Below, piece by piece: positions 12,701-26,000 of a stretch of DNA of 64,000 bases. Made by a program: the position numbers and the translations under genes. The stretch is from Fasciola hepatica. Taxonomy: Eukaryota; Platyhelminthes; Trematoda; Plagiorchiida; Fasciolidae. How positions within the stretch are numbered: the first letter of the stretch is position 1; every line of letters starts with the position of its first letter. The stretch spans positions 7,833,501-7,897,500 of the forward strand of contig CANUEZ040000156.1 of assembly GCA_948099385.1 (NCBI GenBank), read 5' to 3'. The notes beneath the pieces are model-generated. The model was given only the letters and a program-made list of their open reading frames with translations. It made no database searches and was not told the DNA's origin.

Positions 12701-14337
12701 CTGATTTTCCTGTATTTGCATTTCGAAGTGCACATAAAACTTCGAAAGATTATTTGCCCCGAGATCTAGGGTGTGTCGAGTTGACTGGGCAGTACTTTCT
12801 AGCTATGAGGTGATATCGGTGAACTTCATATCGAGTAGGATGTGTCCTAGTAGAACGTGACCAGTGCCATTTGGGAGGTCAAGCAACTCTCAACTTATCA
12901 TAAGGAAAATGGGGAAAGTTTTCGAAAATCTCTCTAAGCAGACGAAGTGGCGAAATCAGGTAATTTTCCCAAACTCGTATCAGTTTATAGCACTGCATCC
13001 CATTGTAGAAAGAAACGAAGTCTATATTTACTTCACCTCTCAGCGTACGATTCCACTCTGTGGCCCTATCAAAAAGTTTGTGGAAACAAATAGGTTGCTC
13101 GTATTTGGAAATTGTGATGCTGACTGGCAAAATGACAACAAACATCACCAGGTTGTAGAAAAACCTGATTTTATCGGTGCGCGTTTCTTGCGTGTGGTAC
13201 AATCTTTGAACATTGCCAAACACTGAAGGGCTCGTCCCTATTGAGCTAAGACCTGAATCGCCGCGGCTGGCTTAATAATTATACAAACTGTTCACGAACA
13301 GGGGTTCAGTACCCGGTTTTCCCCATAGTGGATGAATATTCTCTTATTGCCAAACCTAGGATATGAAATTCTCTAACAACAACCGTTGCACCGCTTTCAA
13401 CTAACGTCCAGGATATCCCAACATAGCTCAGTATGTTAAGAAGTTCCACTGAATGGACAGCGTTTTGAGACGTGCGTGAACGAAGCAAGTATTGACGGGG
13501 AGGGTTGCAGCAGACATACTATTTTGTTTGTTCCACCCAGCGCTGGAGTAGCCGATGTTTACTATCGACAAATTTGCTACTAGATATTTCCATATGGGTG
13601 AAGCAGTAGAGATAAACCCACTTGGGTAGCTTCAACTGTGCTTTTATTCCTGTGCAGATAGCAGGAAGCTCGCTGTGTGACATGCTATCCTATAGAAAAT
13701 CAGAAACGAGTCACGCTGGTAGTGAATAGCAGCTCTTCTATATCACACGTATTTGACTTACATAATCAATAATCCCGATGGAATTCGTTGGCATCTGAAG
13801 ATGGAGGTAGCAGTCAGATGGAATGTAGATGAAAGTGTTGATTATTTACTACGAATAAGTCAGCATCACATTGCCAGTACCTAAAGCGAATTGTACTCAT
13901 ATTTGTGAATCAGCCAAAGCCCAAAGAAAAATTCAGGCAGATGGACTGGACGAAAGCTGAACAGGATGGACAAGACAGAAAATCGTATAAGTTTGTTATT
14001 TTTTTCCGACTCAATGCAGTCTGGTGAGGCATGGCATTTTTCATGTCAACTGTGAAAGTTCACTATTCCCACATAGGCGTTCATTGAGTTCCTATCTCTT
14101 GAGGAGGTATATTTCATTGACTATTCTGGCAACCCTGAGGGACGGGCAGTTTTACTGTAAACAAAAGGGGCCACCAGGAAGCCAAGGTTTCACGACAAAA
14201 CCTGTCAGATCAAAGGTTAGTGAACGAGGAGAATGTGCAGTATTGGTGGTGAACGGCCAGTTTTGATAAGGGCTAATAACAACTTTATGTTTAGCGTACT
14301 CTAAAGTTCAGCTTGATAAACTGATAGGGTCATTGCA
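9800..14337. other. anonymous stretch with one overlapping frame pair
   Basis: No gene is recognised. At 12864-13226 a 120-codon plus frame and a 114-codon minus frame (13223-12879) cover the same DNA. Neither resembles a known protein, and at most one can be real. Near 11896-11935 there is a weak copy of the string around CTGTTTCATC that marks the hammerhead-like modules further right. A small G/C hairpin (CGGGG-TTTAAT-CCCCG) lies near 12623. Confidence 0.4.
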
Positions 14338-14560
14338 TAGCCTGTCCAGAAAATTCGGAATCATCTCGATTTGGTCGAAATCCTGAAATACGGTGGAATT
14401 TCAGTTTGTATAACTTATACTATTCCACTTCCCTGGACGATGGTGTCTATTTTATATTTTTGGCTACTGAGAGTAGTATTAGTTGTATAAACTGGAATTA
14501 GACCATATGCCAGTATTTCGACCTAACTGAGGTGATCCCGAATTTTCTGGACAGACTGCC
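14338..14560. repeat. foldback element (imperfect inverted repeat)
   Basis: The left arm (14338-14420) contains CTGTCCAGAAAATTCGG, followed by TTGGTCGAAAT and TTTCAGTTTGTATAA. The reverse complement of the right arm (14478-14560) contains CTGTCCAGAAAATTCGG, then TAGGTCGAAAT and TTCCAGTTTATACAA. The arms are about 83 bases each, match at roughly four positions in five by eye, and are separated by about 57 bases. A transcript would fold into a long hairpin. It may be a foldback/MITE-type DNA element or an inverted pair of a short repeat. No transposase, terminal motif or target-site duplication was recognised, and the similarity fades outside the arms. Confidence 0.8.
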
Positions 14561-17500
14561 CATCGGTCGTACAGGCAGAATAAGGTGCATCTTTGACGTC
14601 CATAAAATTACACGGACAGTCCACAGCATACTCAGAAGTGACCGAATTAAGCAAAAGTAGGTCAGTACGATCGAAAACCAAGTTAGCAACCGAAGCATCT
14701 ACATCTTATCGTAGTTCGCTCAATCTAGGCTCCAGCGCTAATTCGAAGGAGGAGGACACCAAGTAGCTAAATGGTAATTAGATCTTCCAGACAGGCTTGC
14801 ATTCGGGTATTAGCAGTGCGCATTACACGCAGGGATTACTTTTGCTGACGGTCTTAATCTAGCGCCAAAATACTATCCGTATGTGACTTGTCTATTGACA
14901 ACCATCTTAAGCAAGCCTCCATTTACCAAGCTCAAATAAGTTCATTCTCGTGCTTTATGGAGATTGCTAAGAAGCCTAGCTGATGAGATGACTTCCATTG
15001 CATGTAAGCTGAAATCAGTAGAGGTATGATCCAGAAAAACAAATAGACTTCTATTAGAACTTCGATGAATCCTATTCTACGAAGCCTTGGGTTTTACTAA
15101 GCTTGAAGGGCTCAAAAATTAAAAGCCAATCTAACAATTTGATAATATCGTTGAATACTGCCCCCGCTGGTAGCTATGACTGTCCCGTGGATTTTGTCAG
15201 GAAGTGTGCGGTAATTCTGGGAAACTGTGAGTCAATGCACTAAACGGTGGTTACGTTCGAAGTGAGAGGTGCATTAAGTAAGCCCCTTCAGGGCTCTTTT
15301 ACATAGTGAAGCACCTTTTGTTTTGGACAACCTAGTGCCCCGGCAATAATAATATATTTATACTTATAAACTGAAGCATCCAAAATACCGCGTTGTTTGA
15401 TGAGAATACCAGTCTCTCAGGCGATGTATCTTTCTCCCATCATCTCCGACCATTCCGATAAAAGTTGGAGTTACATGCCCCGTAATGGAAGCGAGCTATC
15501 TTTCACCTAGTTTGGATGATTTATCGAGTTACGTCTGCTATTTATGGAAGCTGTCACAGGAAGAAGATGATTATCAGTGAGAAACAAAGACCGAAGACTT
15601 GCCCTGCTAGGAATTACCACAACCCAATAAGGGTGTAAGGCTTATCTAAAACATTTCGTCCTCTCCTTTAAACTGTGAAAACCCTCATTCTGAATGAATT
15701 TCTGTGATTCTCTACTTTACGCTTAACATTTCAGCCGAAAAGGCATGGGTAGCAAATTAATCATATTGATGGAGAAGTCAACATTTTATGATTTCGGATG
15801 AAGAATGTGTTTTGTTCAGTTTTGCCACATGCTCCCGGTTTGCTTTTGAGAAAAGAAATTCATACTCTCGATGGGAGGAGTGCGATGCTAAATGTTTATT
15901 CACTGTGAAAATTCTAAATAATTTGTCGCGTCAAAATCTGTGTAAGCAACAGTGGTAATGTGTTTGCAAACCACGTTGACTACCAAAAGATAAGCTGGAA
16001 GAGAGAGAAGCGTTTTTCATTTTGCCCTTAGCTCAAGCAACCATGGAGACTGCGTGAGTATCAATCGGGTGTCCAGTCTGTATGCATGACCGATTTTTCA
16101 GACACTTTAGTTTCCAAATCAATAATAATCTGTTCACCTCCAGATTATTATCAGTTTTATTTCGCACTAGGTTTGAAAAATGGTAGCAAATGTTGTAAAC
16201 TTGTGGTTTGTGCTAACATTGGATCAAGTGGCTTAGTAGTCAGTATCTTCGCACAGACTGTTTTTCCTTCGATTGCGTCTGTGGTCTTCTCCGATTATTT
16301 AGCAGTCCAATATAACTATCGGAAATGAACTTTGATTTGTTGGAGCTGGTCTTCAGGCAGTGAATGATGGTCTTTGTTCTTTCTAAATGAGGTAACTTTC
16401 TCTTATTTTAGTGGTTCTCAGAATTGACCTTAATTGTCTTCCGGAAAAATCAAATTTCCGTCTAAAGAATACAGTTAACATAGAAGAATAATAATACAGT
16501 TATAGTTATCGATACGGATGACATTTTGTAGTGTTTGCAAGTTTGGCACAATCAAAACAAGCCAGAGAAAGTTGTTGATATTCCAGTATAAAATGTAGTG
16601 GTTTTGCACAACTGTGGCTAAATACCAGCGCCAGAAAGTGCCTACTTGTCATCTCACACTGGTTTAAACTCATCCGAACCGCTCTTGGGAAACTTTACTT
16701 CCATATCAATGAATTCCAGCTCATTGTGGATTGTGATACGCAATTGATGAAGTTATTCTTCAAATTCAATGAAATAGAAAGATGGGGAAAAAATAAACCG
16801 TATGATTCAATGAATTGGTTGTCTGATAAGAAGAAGGGCTGAAAAAACACATGAACATTATTGTTGATTATGCACTTGAAATATGAAGGGGTTGAGAAAG
16901 TTGGATATAAGAAACAGCACAATGGCTTGCTCATACCTTTCATTGTAGTTTGGAGAAGCATTTTGAACTGAGCTGTTCGGAGCATTTTTCATCGAATCGA
17001 TATCTCCCTCCTAGTGGAAAGTATCCACTAGGTGATATAGTTGAAGATGCTAAAGTATATATTACTGGTAACCAAATTCTGTTTTAATTTCAGTAAAAAA
17101 GAATAAGTGGTCCACTTCTCGACAATGTGCAATAAGAAGTGGGATCTAGATAGACACGATTAGTATAGTCACTCCTATTGTTATAGAGAATAGACCCAAG
17201 CTGAATGGGTATAATATTATATTTGAGGAAAAATAAAATATTACAAGCATGGGTTATCAAGAGCATTTAAATTGATCGAAGGTTTAAAAGTTCTAAACTG
17301 GATTTTTACCAAGCCGCTCTTTGTCCAAATTAAGATGGGAGGTGGGTGAAAGGTACACATTTATAGACGAATGAAAAATCCAGTTTGGAGAAAATGACTC
17401 TATTTATGGCTGCTGTGTTGCGATGCTACTTAAATCTTAGTTGTCATACACACACGTGTCGTGAAGGCTGTGAGACTCGGTTGGTATGAACTGAATCAAT

Positions 17501-19200
17501 GAGTAGAGACTACGTGTGGGCTTAGGATTTCTGTACGAAAACTATTGATGAAACTAGATAGTGCGGTTTACGAAAAACAATATATTATGAAAAATGGGAG
17601 TTCACCTAGAAAAGACTGGTTGGTACTTACCGAAGTTGGGCGGTAGTAACGTAAGCTCTAGATCAACGAAATGGAACCCATTAGGAAACCAAATACGGAG
17701 ATTTTGCCAAACACTGTCACAAGCTTTAGAGACGCTCAGGGATGTCACTTGCAGTTACTGACCCCATGAAGTTTAACACGATTGAGGAAAACAGGAATAG
17801 TCAACGGGATAAAGAGCAATAAATATTTCTGAAATAACAAGGGTAAGTGAAGCTTCGGCCGTACAGAAAAACTCAAGAAGGGAACGAAAAATGGTGCGAA
17901 TGTTCGGGTACGTAGTACTACAGTACGATTGATGAGAAGACATCGAGATCCGAAGGTTTGCGCCTGCCTACTCTCAGCAGTCCTAATGTAAAAACTTATG
18001 CCTGAAAAGAAGAAGTTCTTGGGTATATGAAGGAGAACGAATTTTGAATTAGGACAGTTTGGGAATAGGGATGAATGGATGTTTGAAAACACATTCACTT
18101 TATGTGGAGGTTCTGAAAGGTTAACGTATAATTCATTTTAAGTGTGAGAAAACAGTGAAGAACAAAATAACCGAGATAACTTTAATAGAAGACTAAGTAA
18201 CCGACTCTTAAAGAATAAAGAATTACCATTTCTGTTTCAAATAAGGCCGAACTCTCAACAGCCTTCGAGCCAGCTACTTATTATGTGCTCAGAGATTGTA
18301 AATAAGGAGCAGCGGGACGGTAATTTGGCATAGTTATCATTGAATGAATGGTCTTTTGATCTTACAGTACCCAGTAACAGTGTTTGAAAGCCATTCTGGT
18401 GAATGACTTTCGCTTGACTTTAAGTGATCTGGGTATGAACCACGAATAAGTCTTTTGCCACTGTGGAGGAATCTAGTCTGAAATCATGTTTACTTCCGGA
18501 ATAGGATATTTGCCTAACACAAAACCCACGCTAAGAAGTGGATATTTATATTTCGAACGTGAAACGTGACTTTTGATTGAACGTTGCACTGGGACGCAAC
18601 GAAGGAAAATGATGACACTTTGTTTCGTTGTATCAATCGAAGTGAACAAAACCAGTGTGGAAAACAGTGAATAAACAATGAGATGTTAGGAAAGATCGAG
18701 AGTACGTGTTATCTTACTTTCGCGATCTAGTGCTGAAGATCGGAAAGTGATTCAAAAGAGAAGGTCGGCCAGAGGTGCTGGAGTTTCCGATTCTCATGCT
18801 GGAAGCTCAATGCTTGCGAATGGTTTATTCAGATTACTGTTTTCTTAATAATGATTTGATCAGATTGTGAACCTGGTTGCCATTATTCATCGCATAAAGT
18901 TGATTTATCAAAAAGGAACTAGTTGATTTCTTAGGTACAGGACAAAATGCGAATAATGCACTGAGGGTCAAATATTCCAGTGACATTTCAGTATCAGTAA
19001 TTACTCAAACTTGGACCCTTTATCTGGGTAAAAACAACAGGTGTCACCCATAAAGTAAGCGTAAAAATGTAAAACAGGGAACAATCACCAAGTACATAAT
19101 TTTTTCTAATATTTTTTATTTGCAGGGACAATATAAATCACTTTTACCGCAGGATTTAATAAGAAAGGGCTACAAAACAGAGGCATTACCAAGAATCAGA
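14561..19200. other. anonymous stretch
   Basis: No gene or repeat family is recognised. The longest frame is 117 codons on the minus strand (18098-17745), rich in F, L, P and R, with no identifiable domain. Other frames (16086-16328 plus, 16985-16695 minus) are also unassigned. Base composition is uniformly AT-rich. Confidence 0.4.
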
Positions 19201-19268
19201 ATATGTAATATATATATATATATTTATATTTATATATGAATGAACATACATACATATCCGCTCAAAAT
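19199..19268. repeat. TA-rich microsatellite with CGCTCAAAAT flank
   Basis: A run of TA dinucleotides interrupted by TTTATA units is followed by GAATGAACATACATACATAT and then CCGCTCAAAATC. A longer TA tract at 32465 is followed at once by CGGCTCAAAAT. The shared flank suggests the two tracts belong to copies of one dispersed repeat. Confidence 0.85.
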
Positions 19269-19439
19269 CAAGCACAGAGCAAAAGCAAAACGCTTACAGA
19301 GACAAAAAAACCGGAGAGAATAAGGTAAAACAAGAAAGGGGAATTTGGCTAGTGAATAAAAGAAACAGAACGTTATCGTTATTTTCATCTAGCACATTTG
19401 GACGATTTTCTTTGATGGCTATTGTTTTGTGTATTTTAG

Positions 19440-20000
19440 AACGGACACGCAACAGGCAGACCAGAGGGCATTCATGCGAGTGACTTCTATTCTGGGCCTA
19501 GCCCTCAGCGTCTCTAACCAATGGCTGTCCCCATTCTTTAGGTTACCACCGGGAAGACGGGAAGCCCTAACGAAGCCAGTGCTAGTGCCAGTTTCTTCAT
19601 ACTCCTCTACCAAGTCGTGGTCTAACGGCCGCGTTACCTCTCCCGGTCTTGCTCATCACGTGCGTATAGAGTATAAAAGGGAAGACAATGAGCTGGTGTT
19701 GGAAAACCACATCCACATCACTGGAGGCGGTGTGGAGCAATCACTCTAGCCCCTACCTTACACACGAGTTCGCATCTGGTCATTGCTTACTCCATGTTCC
19801 CACCATAAGTGAGTAATGCTTTGGAGACATCGAAGGTCAAACGCGGAAGGCCGCCCGGCCCCCTCAGCGCTAGTTGGCCAAGTCTCGCAGCTGTGGTGTT
19901 GTACACCAGTCCTTTAGGAGAGAGCCGGATGTCGGCGGTACCATAGTTGTAACAGTTTTGTGAACACTGCTCTTTCGCTCACTAATGATGGAATGATCTC
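19440..20000 (-). mobile_element. RTE-like LINE, RT C-terminal fragment
   Basis: Minus-strand translation gives SERAVFTKLLQLWYRRH and then KGLVYNTTAAR (about 19990-19890), followed after a frame change by CETWP (19889-19875), GAGRPSAFDLRCLQSI and WWEHGVSNDQMRTRV (to about 19780). RTE-like elements have the same order: 'KARxAFxNLRHLWRR', 'KGRVYxAxVRSVLLYGxETWPL', 'RLxVFDHRCLRSI', 'VSNxEVRxRV'. Further down, RLPGGNLKNGDSHWLETL (about 19560-19510) matches the terminal 'RLPGWGPRDxxNxWLETL' part. A TATAAAAG string at 19672-19679 on the plus strand is therefore probably coincidental. Frameshifts, stops and the missing N-terminal RT domain show a 5'-truncated dead copy. The island is G+C-richer than its surroundings. 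Confidence 0.82.
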
Positions 20001-23000
20001 TTTCTCATAATTTCATCCAGTTGTAACGAAAATTCCGACTTACTTTGATATCTTGAATAGCTCCCACTGAACACTGCACAGAGTGCGTGTGTACACAGAC
20101 TGCTGCCATTCTTGTGAAAGTACCTGAAGGACGCAACGTGCATATCATATCAAAACGTCTTAATCGCCAAGCTGTTTAGAGCGTGTTGCATTGCTTGCTG
20201 ATTTTCAGTGGGCGCATTTCCTGTCAAAATTCTGTTCCTTCGGAGGAGTTCCACTCTAACCTTTAGTAAACTAGAGAAGGCATTCCGCAGAACATCCTGT
20301 ATTTTCAAGTTGAAGAGAAATAGGACGTATGGCTACCTTGCTGTATTCCACTGAAAACGGCAGAGGTGGGCAAAAGCTGGTCATAGGCACCGATATTCGG
20401 TCCACACATTTAAGTTTTACAAAATCACAATTCATTTAAAAATGAGATAACTGAGTCGGAGCTGTTGAATTATGTCCCCCTCTGAAAAACTCTCTAGTTC
20501 CCTTGTTATCCATAAACTTTCGATTGAACTGAATTTCTGGAAAAGTAAATGACATTGCGGATGCGTTGTATTGTATCCAGTGTCAGTCTTCGTGGGTTTG
20601 AAAGCTTCCCATCCACGGTTTAACTATGAACCGTAAAGAGGGCTATTTGCTTTCGCGGTGAGAAAATCAATAATTACCGGTAAGATGTGTCATTTCAGAG
20701 CTAATGCTGATTACAAACTCAGGAACTAAAATGGTGAATGCGGTATGCCGTATTCCTTATAAAACACCAATTCAGCGAGTATTGCTCACTTTCAGTCTCC
20801 ATAGTTCAAAATCTAGCGCTCATAGTCAGGAAATCTTTTGCACCTCGTCAAGCACGATGATTCAACGAGAACTACTAAATCGGAACTCAGCCAGTCTCTA
20901 TCGATTTTCAGTCCTTGTGCATGCCAACAGAAATGGTCTGCAATACCAAAATTTACTGGTCGTATTTATGAGTGCAATAATTACATCACGTGCAGATTAG
21001 GCTAATGGAAACGTTCACCACGGCCTGACCTGATTTATCCTAATCATGGTTACGTAAAAGATGGTTGTAGTTTGTGAAGTTGTTAGTCACCAGGCCCATT
21101 CAAACCCCGTTGACCGCTGACTGATTCACATACAACTACATGCGACTAAAGATTCTCACACAAGAAAACTGGCAAGCTCGGACTGACAAACTGCAGGGTT
21201 ATGGTGATTTCAAACTCTACTACACCATACCACACGTCTTTCTGATCATCTGTTGGTTATGACCACACCTTTTATATTGCGCGATTCGCCTTCGTCTTGC
21301 TGGAGAAAGAATGACAATCAACCGCAGACTGCTAGGGGACACAAGAAATTGATTCGTTTTCAAAACCTATCTTTTACTTATAGTTATCGAACCAACAGCA
21401 GTTATATCGCCCAAATGTATATTGCAGGTAGACCACGCATATATTGGCATGACTATCTAAAATCCACAAGGGCGTGCACGCAATCCATCGTAAATTGTGC
21501 CTTCGGAGAACAATGTAGTACTTTACGTAAAGCCTTTTACCGCCAGTAAAGATAACGGTAACCCACTGTTGATTTAAACTGTGAACTGATGAACAGAGGT
21601 GGTTGAAAAAAGTGGGGAAAGTTTTGTCTGATTCAAAATCACGGTCCATACAAGCCATGTATAAACCGACGGTGGTTTACCACTTCATTTTAGTAACAAT
21701 CACCTAGAACACTAAGCGAACTAGTTCTAACGCCTCTTCGTTCAACTTACATGTGCCTAAGATGTGCTCGGTGGGGCCATATTTACATTGCTGACTTTTA
21801 AATGCACTTGCTTCTCTGCAAAGTAAAGTCATAACGGGAGAGAATAATTTGAACCACACTGGTTTTGTGAACCACGAGAAGTATATTTTTTCTTTTGAAG
21901 AGATTGAGTAACTGCTTCTCATATCAAACATCTATTCGGACTGGACAAAAGACAGGCCTGAAAGCACTTCTGAAACCGACAACGTTTGCGGTCAGTAAAA
22001 AAAGGTTATTTTATACCCGTTCGAAAATTCCCAAGCAAAAAGGCCTTATTTCTGAATCACTGTCGAACGCACAAAATGCTTTCGATGCAGTATCTCTAGT
22101 AAGGTTGAAATTCTATGGCTGTCGAAATGTCAGTAACGAGATTTCCATTTGATAAATTCAAAGAAGGTCTTTTGGTAGTTCTTGATCAAAAATCTCAGAT
22201 CCTCTTGATGCATTACGTAAATCATGCAGCAAACAAATTTTCTTATTGGATAATAACAATTGTCAGTATTTTCACAACAAATGCGTCATCCGGGAACACG
22301 AAGAAGAAAGGTTTGAATTTTGCAACTGCTGAACAGGTGTGGCCTTAAGGGACACCTGGTCGTTCTCCCCTTATTTAGGGAATATCGTGGGAAATTAGAA
22401 TTTATTCTCATATATATCAAATCCTCTGCTGCTGTGGTTTTTCAATCCTCAGGTGCATTTTCATTTTATCATCACTGACGTTTTTGAAAGCTTGCTGAAA
22501 CGCTAATCAGCAAATAAAAGTTTTTAGCTCACCAGAAGTTTTAGTAATGAGAGAGGTCACTTTGAAAAAAACAGCCTGCTTTTGAGCTTAAACGGCCGAC
22601 TTATAAGTGCGGAACTTTAAAGCTACTTATCCGTTTTCCACTTGTAGGGATGTATTAGGATCAGAATTGTCCTTGTAATCACACTAATTCCTCTAGTTTG
22701 TATTCAGTATACAACTACGGATGATTATTAGTGACTTATTTTTGAGGTGTTGGGTGCTTCCTGAATACCGAATACAAACATTTGTCTTCCTTCTTAACTC
22801 TTTCGATTTTAGCATAGCGGGCGTGAAGAATTATGAGAAGTAATATGATTCCCTCCCTGACCCCTTCTTGAAGCTTTAGTCAACACCGGGACTCAGTAAG
22901 CCAACACAAAATAAGACATCCAATGAAAAACGTATTATTCAGACAACATCGATATCAGACATGGGGCTGGATACGTACGCAAAACACTAACTTTAAGATT

Positions 23001-26000
23001 GTGACCTGTGTGGTAATCCGGAAGACTTGACTAGTAAACAGATGGCTCATTTAGAACTCGTTCGGAGGCCATCAAAACCAGTCAAATGACACAACAAGGT
23101 TTATTTGCATTCCAGCGGTCCGTTTCACTTGAAGGTAATCGTTATCTGGCTTTCAGTTCCTATGACGCAGTCGCGTTCGTTACCAATCTGCTACTGCCCA
23201 CAATTGAGTTTTAGGCAACCAAGTACTTACTTAGTAAGTGGTACGTACACCCCGCCATACAAGGAATAATGGGTTTTCCTCTGCACTTTGTTGCCAGTTT
23301 TTTAACAACTTGTTTGAATAATTCAGGTTAATATGGTCATTGCCAAAGTTTTATTGTTATTACCACAGATTTGTTGGTAGATGTGATTAGCCAATATTTC
23401 GGTTGCCGTGGGTAACCTTTCTCAGGATGTTTTCACAATCAAACAACCCTGACGGAGTTAACTAATTGTAAAACTGCCTCGAGAAAGGTAAGCCACGGTA
23501 ATCGAAGCAGTGACGAATCACACCTACCAACAAAGCTGTGTTATTAGCATTAAAATTTTCACAATAAAAAAGAACACATGGCCCATCGAATTTTTGATAC
23601 ACTCCATGCGTAGTTTGGTCCGGATATTTATATACATGATCTTTACTCAAAATTGAAATGACAAGACAGTAAAACCATTTTTGTTGCAAGTGTCTTTTAA
23701 TTTTTCTGCTCGAATCAATACCACAAAAACAGAGCTTCGCATGAAATGTTCGTTTACCAAAAGTGTGCCAGGGCGGAAGTTGTATCTTATTGGGACGTTC
23801 ATTCATGGCTTGTGAGTGCACTACTTCCTTCTACTACCAAACTTATCAGGAATCGAAAAGTGCTTTACCGTAATTCGTTGCGATTTCAAGACTGTCGGGT
23901 TTTCCCTGTACGCTCACTGGACTCTGATATCAACTCAAAATACTGTGCCAGAAGCCGAAAAAGAATAATTACATAACTTTCCTGAAGAGCACAAAACCAC
24001 TGTCAGAATACAAATAGTGGGAATCACAGTCACTTAACAGAACAAAAGCGGTTTCCAATGGAAAAGGCAAGTAGGCTTGAATTCCGACTGGGCATTGGTA
24101 AATCAGCACTGTCGACGATTTCTAAATAGACAGCTGCACTATGCTTCCATGGTTTTTAGTGATGAGTAAAGCTTTGATGCTGCATGACGCAACATGTGAC
24201 AGTCACGTCAAGCATGCTACCTATAACTCTGATCAAATAATACGTTACAGCTAAACAACGACTGACTTCTTTAAACGCGTCCAGTTCATATCAACAGCAC
24301 ACGATAGGAGGTGCAATGAACGACCAAAATATGACCTACATATTATTGTTCATGCACTAGCAGAAGAACAACGAGAAGTGTGGTCGATGCAATTTGTTGG
24401 AAACGTTTATTACGATAATTGGCTATTTGACAGAGATACCATTACATTAGTGGTTCATATAATCACTTTGAACACTTCCCATAAAAGAAGAATGAAGGGC
24501 TGTCAAGTGCTTGCATGCACAGAGGTAATTCGTATAATAACGAAAATTGTTTTTCAACTTAGAAGTCGCGCATACTTAGCGTCATGAGTCCGGAGGTAAC
24601 CAACATTCTAGAATGACACCCAACTTCTGCGGATCGTAGAAGAGTCAGCTGTGACAATATCCCAGAGTCTACACATTTCGTGTCGAATGATATGTCTCAC
24701 TGACGAATAAATAAGAAGGCTCTACCTGTAATTGTAAAGGAGAAATATGAAACCGCTTCTCTGATTTAATGCCCTAATCTATTCTTCCAAGGATCACCAG
24801 GTAGGTTCGTGAACACAGTGTCTTTTCAGATAGATTTTAGCTGTCGAACAGAAGTAGGAGGTTAAAGTAGGAATTGTGAAATGAAAGTTTTACCGTGAGA
24901 ATTAGGCCATTTGATGTAGTTCCTTATGGATTACGGGCTTGCACATGAGTGCAATGGTACTGGTGTACCCTATAGCTCCGAATACCCCCTCACAGTATCA
25001 GGCTTGACCGTCAACCTAACCCCAAGTCTTGAGGTGGAGAATCACATAATGTTTCAGTAGATCTGATGTGGTAAAGAGGCGGAAGAAAGTGAAATACTGT
25101 TTACCAGAAAACCAATCGGTGGTGGCATTAGTAAAACTCACTTCCGAGGTGGTAAGTGGACGCTTTTCGCGACTGAAAAGTTACCGTTTTGCTTGAGGTC
25201 TGTCGTTTTACGCTAATAAATTATCTACTTTACATAATGCGTCCAGTTTACCTGGCTGAAAATGCAAGGTTGCTTTTGATTAGTAGTAACCAATCATTGC
25301 TGGAACCAATGCTTATTGCGCTGCAGGAATCAGCCTGGCCAGACTAACGGTGCTGTGCCAAATTTTGTTGTTCTTAGGAACACCAACACGTCTGCTTAGT
25401 ATTTTATAAAACATCTAAGTAAGATAAATTTACATTTCTTTAGGAAAAAACTGCTTCAAACAAATCAAGATTACATTAAAACTGGCAGAGTTGCAAAAAG
25501 ACCTATGTATTCCAACCCATTTCATAAAAATGATTGTTTCCATCCGCCGCACATTCTAACATGAAAGCTGTGCCTCCGTCCATTTTGAATGATACAGTGT
25601 ATTTTTCAGTAATATTGTAGAACACTTTGTGCCAAATGTGTGGGAATCTTGTAAGTTTTTCCGTCACTGAGATAAAGCAGATGGAACCAAAAATAAGCCC
25701 AAGTGTACTTTATATAGGTGTACTTTAGTCTAAGTACCAATAACCAGTAAAGTGCGCATGCGTGTGCGTCCCTTAAACGTGATCGATCTCCGGATGGCTG
25801 CAACAATGTTATAGTCGGGGGAAGAGATCGAAATTCCACACCAGATACAAACATTACTTCAGGTGTAGGAACAAGTTCAACCTTGAACCAGCTGTTTGGT
25901 TTCACGTCACCCTTGTTAATCAGACCAGTCAGCAAGTTGACTTAAGTGACTGGGCAGTCTATTGGTGCGGTTTTGGGGACCAGGCCTTAGGCCTAATCCT

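Noticed and set aside
12864..13226. Overlapping 120- and 114-codon frames on opposite strands
   Set aside because: No motif on either strand; such mirrored frames are common by chance when stop codons are avoided on both strands.
19669..19684. TATAAAAG read as a core promoter on the plus strand
   Set aside because: It lies inside the RTE-like coding remnant on the opposite strand, so coincidence is the simpler explanation.
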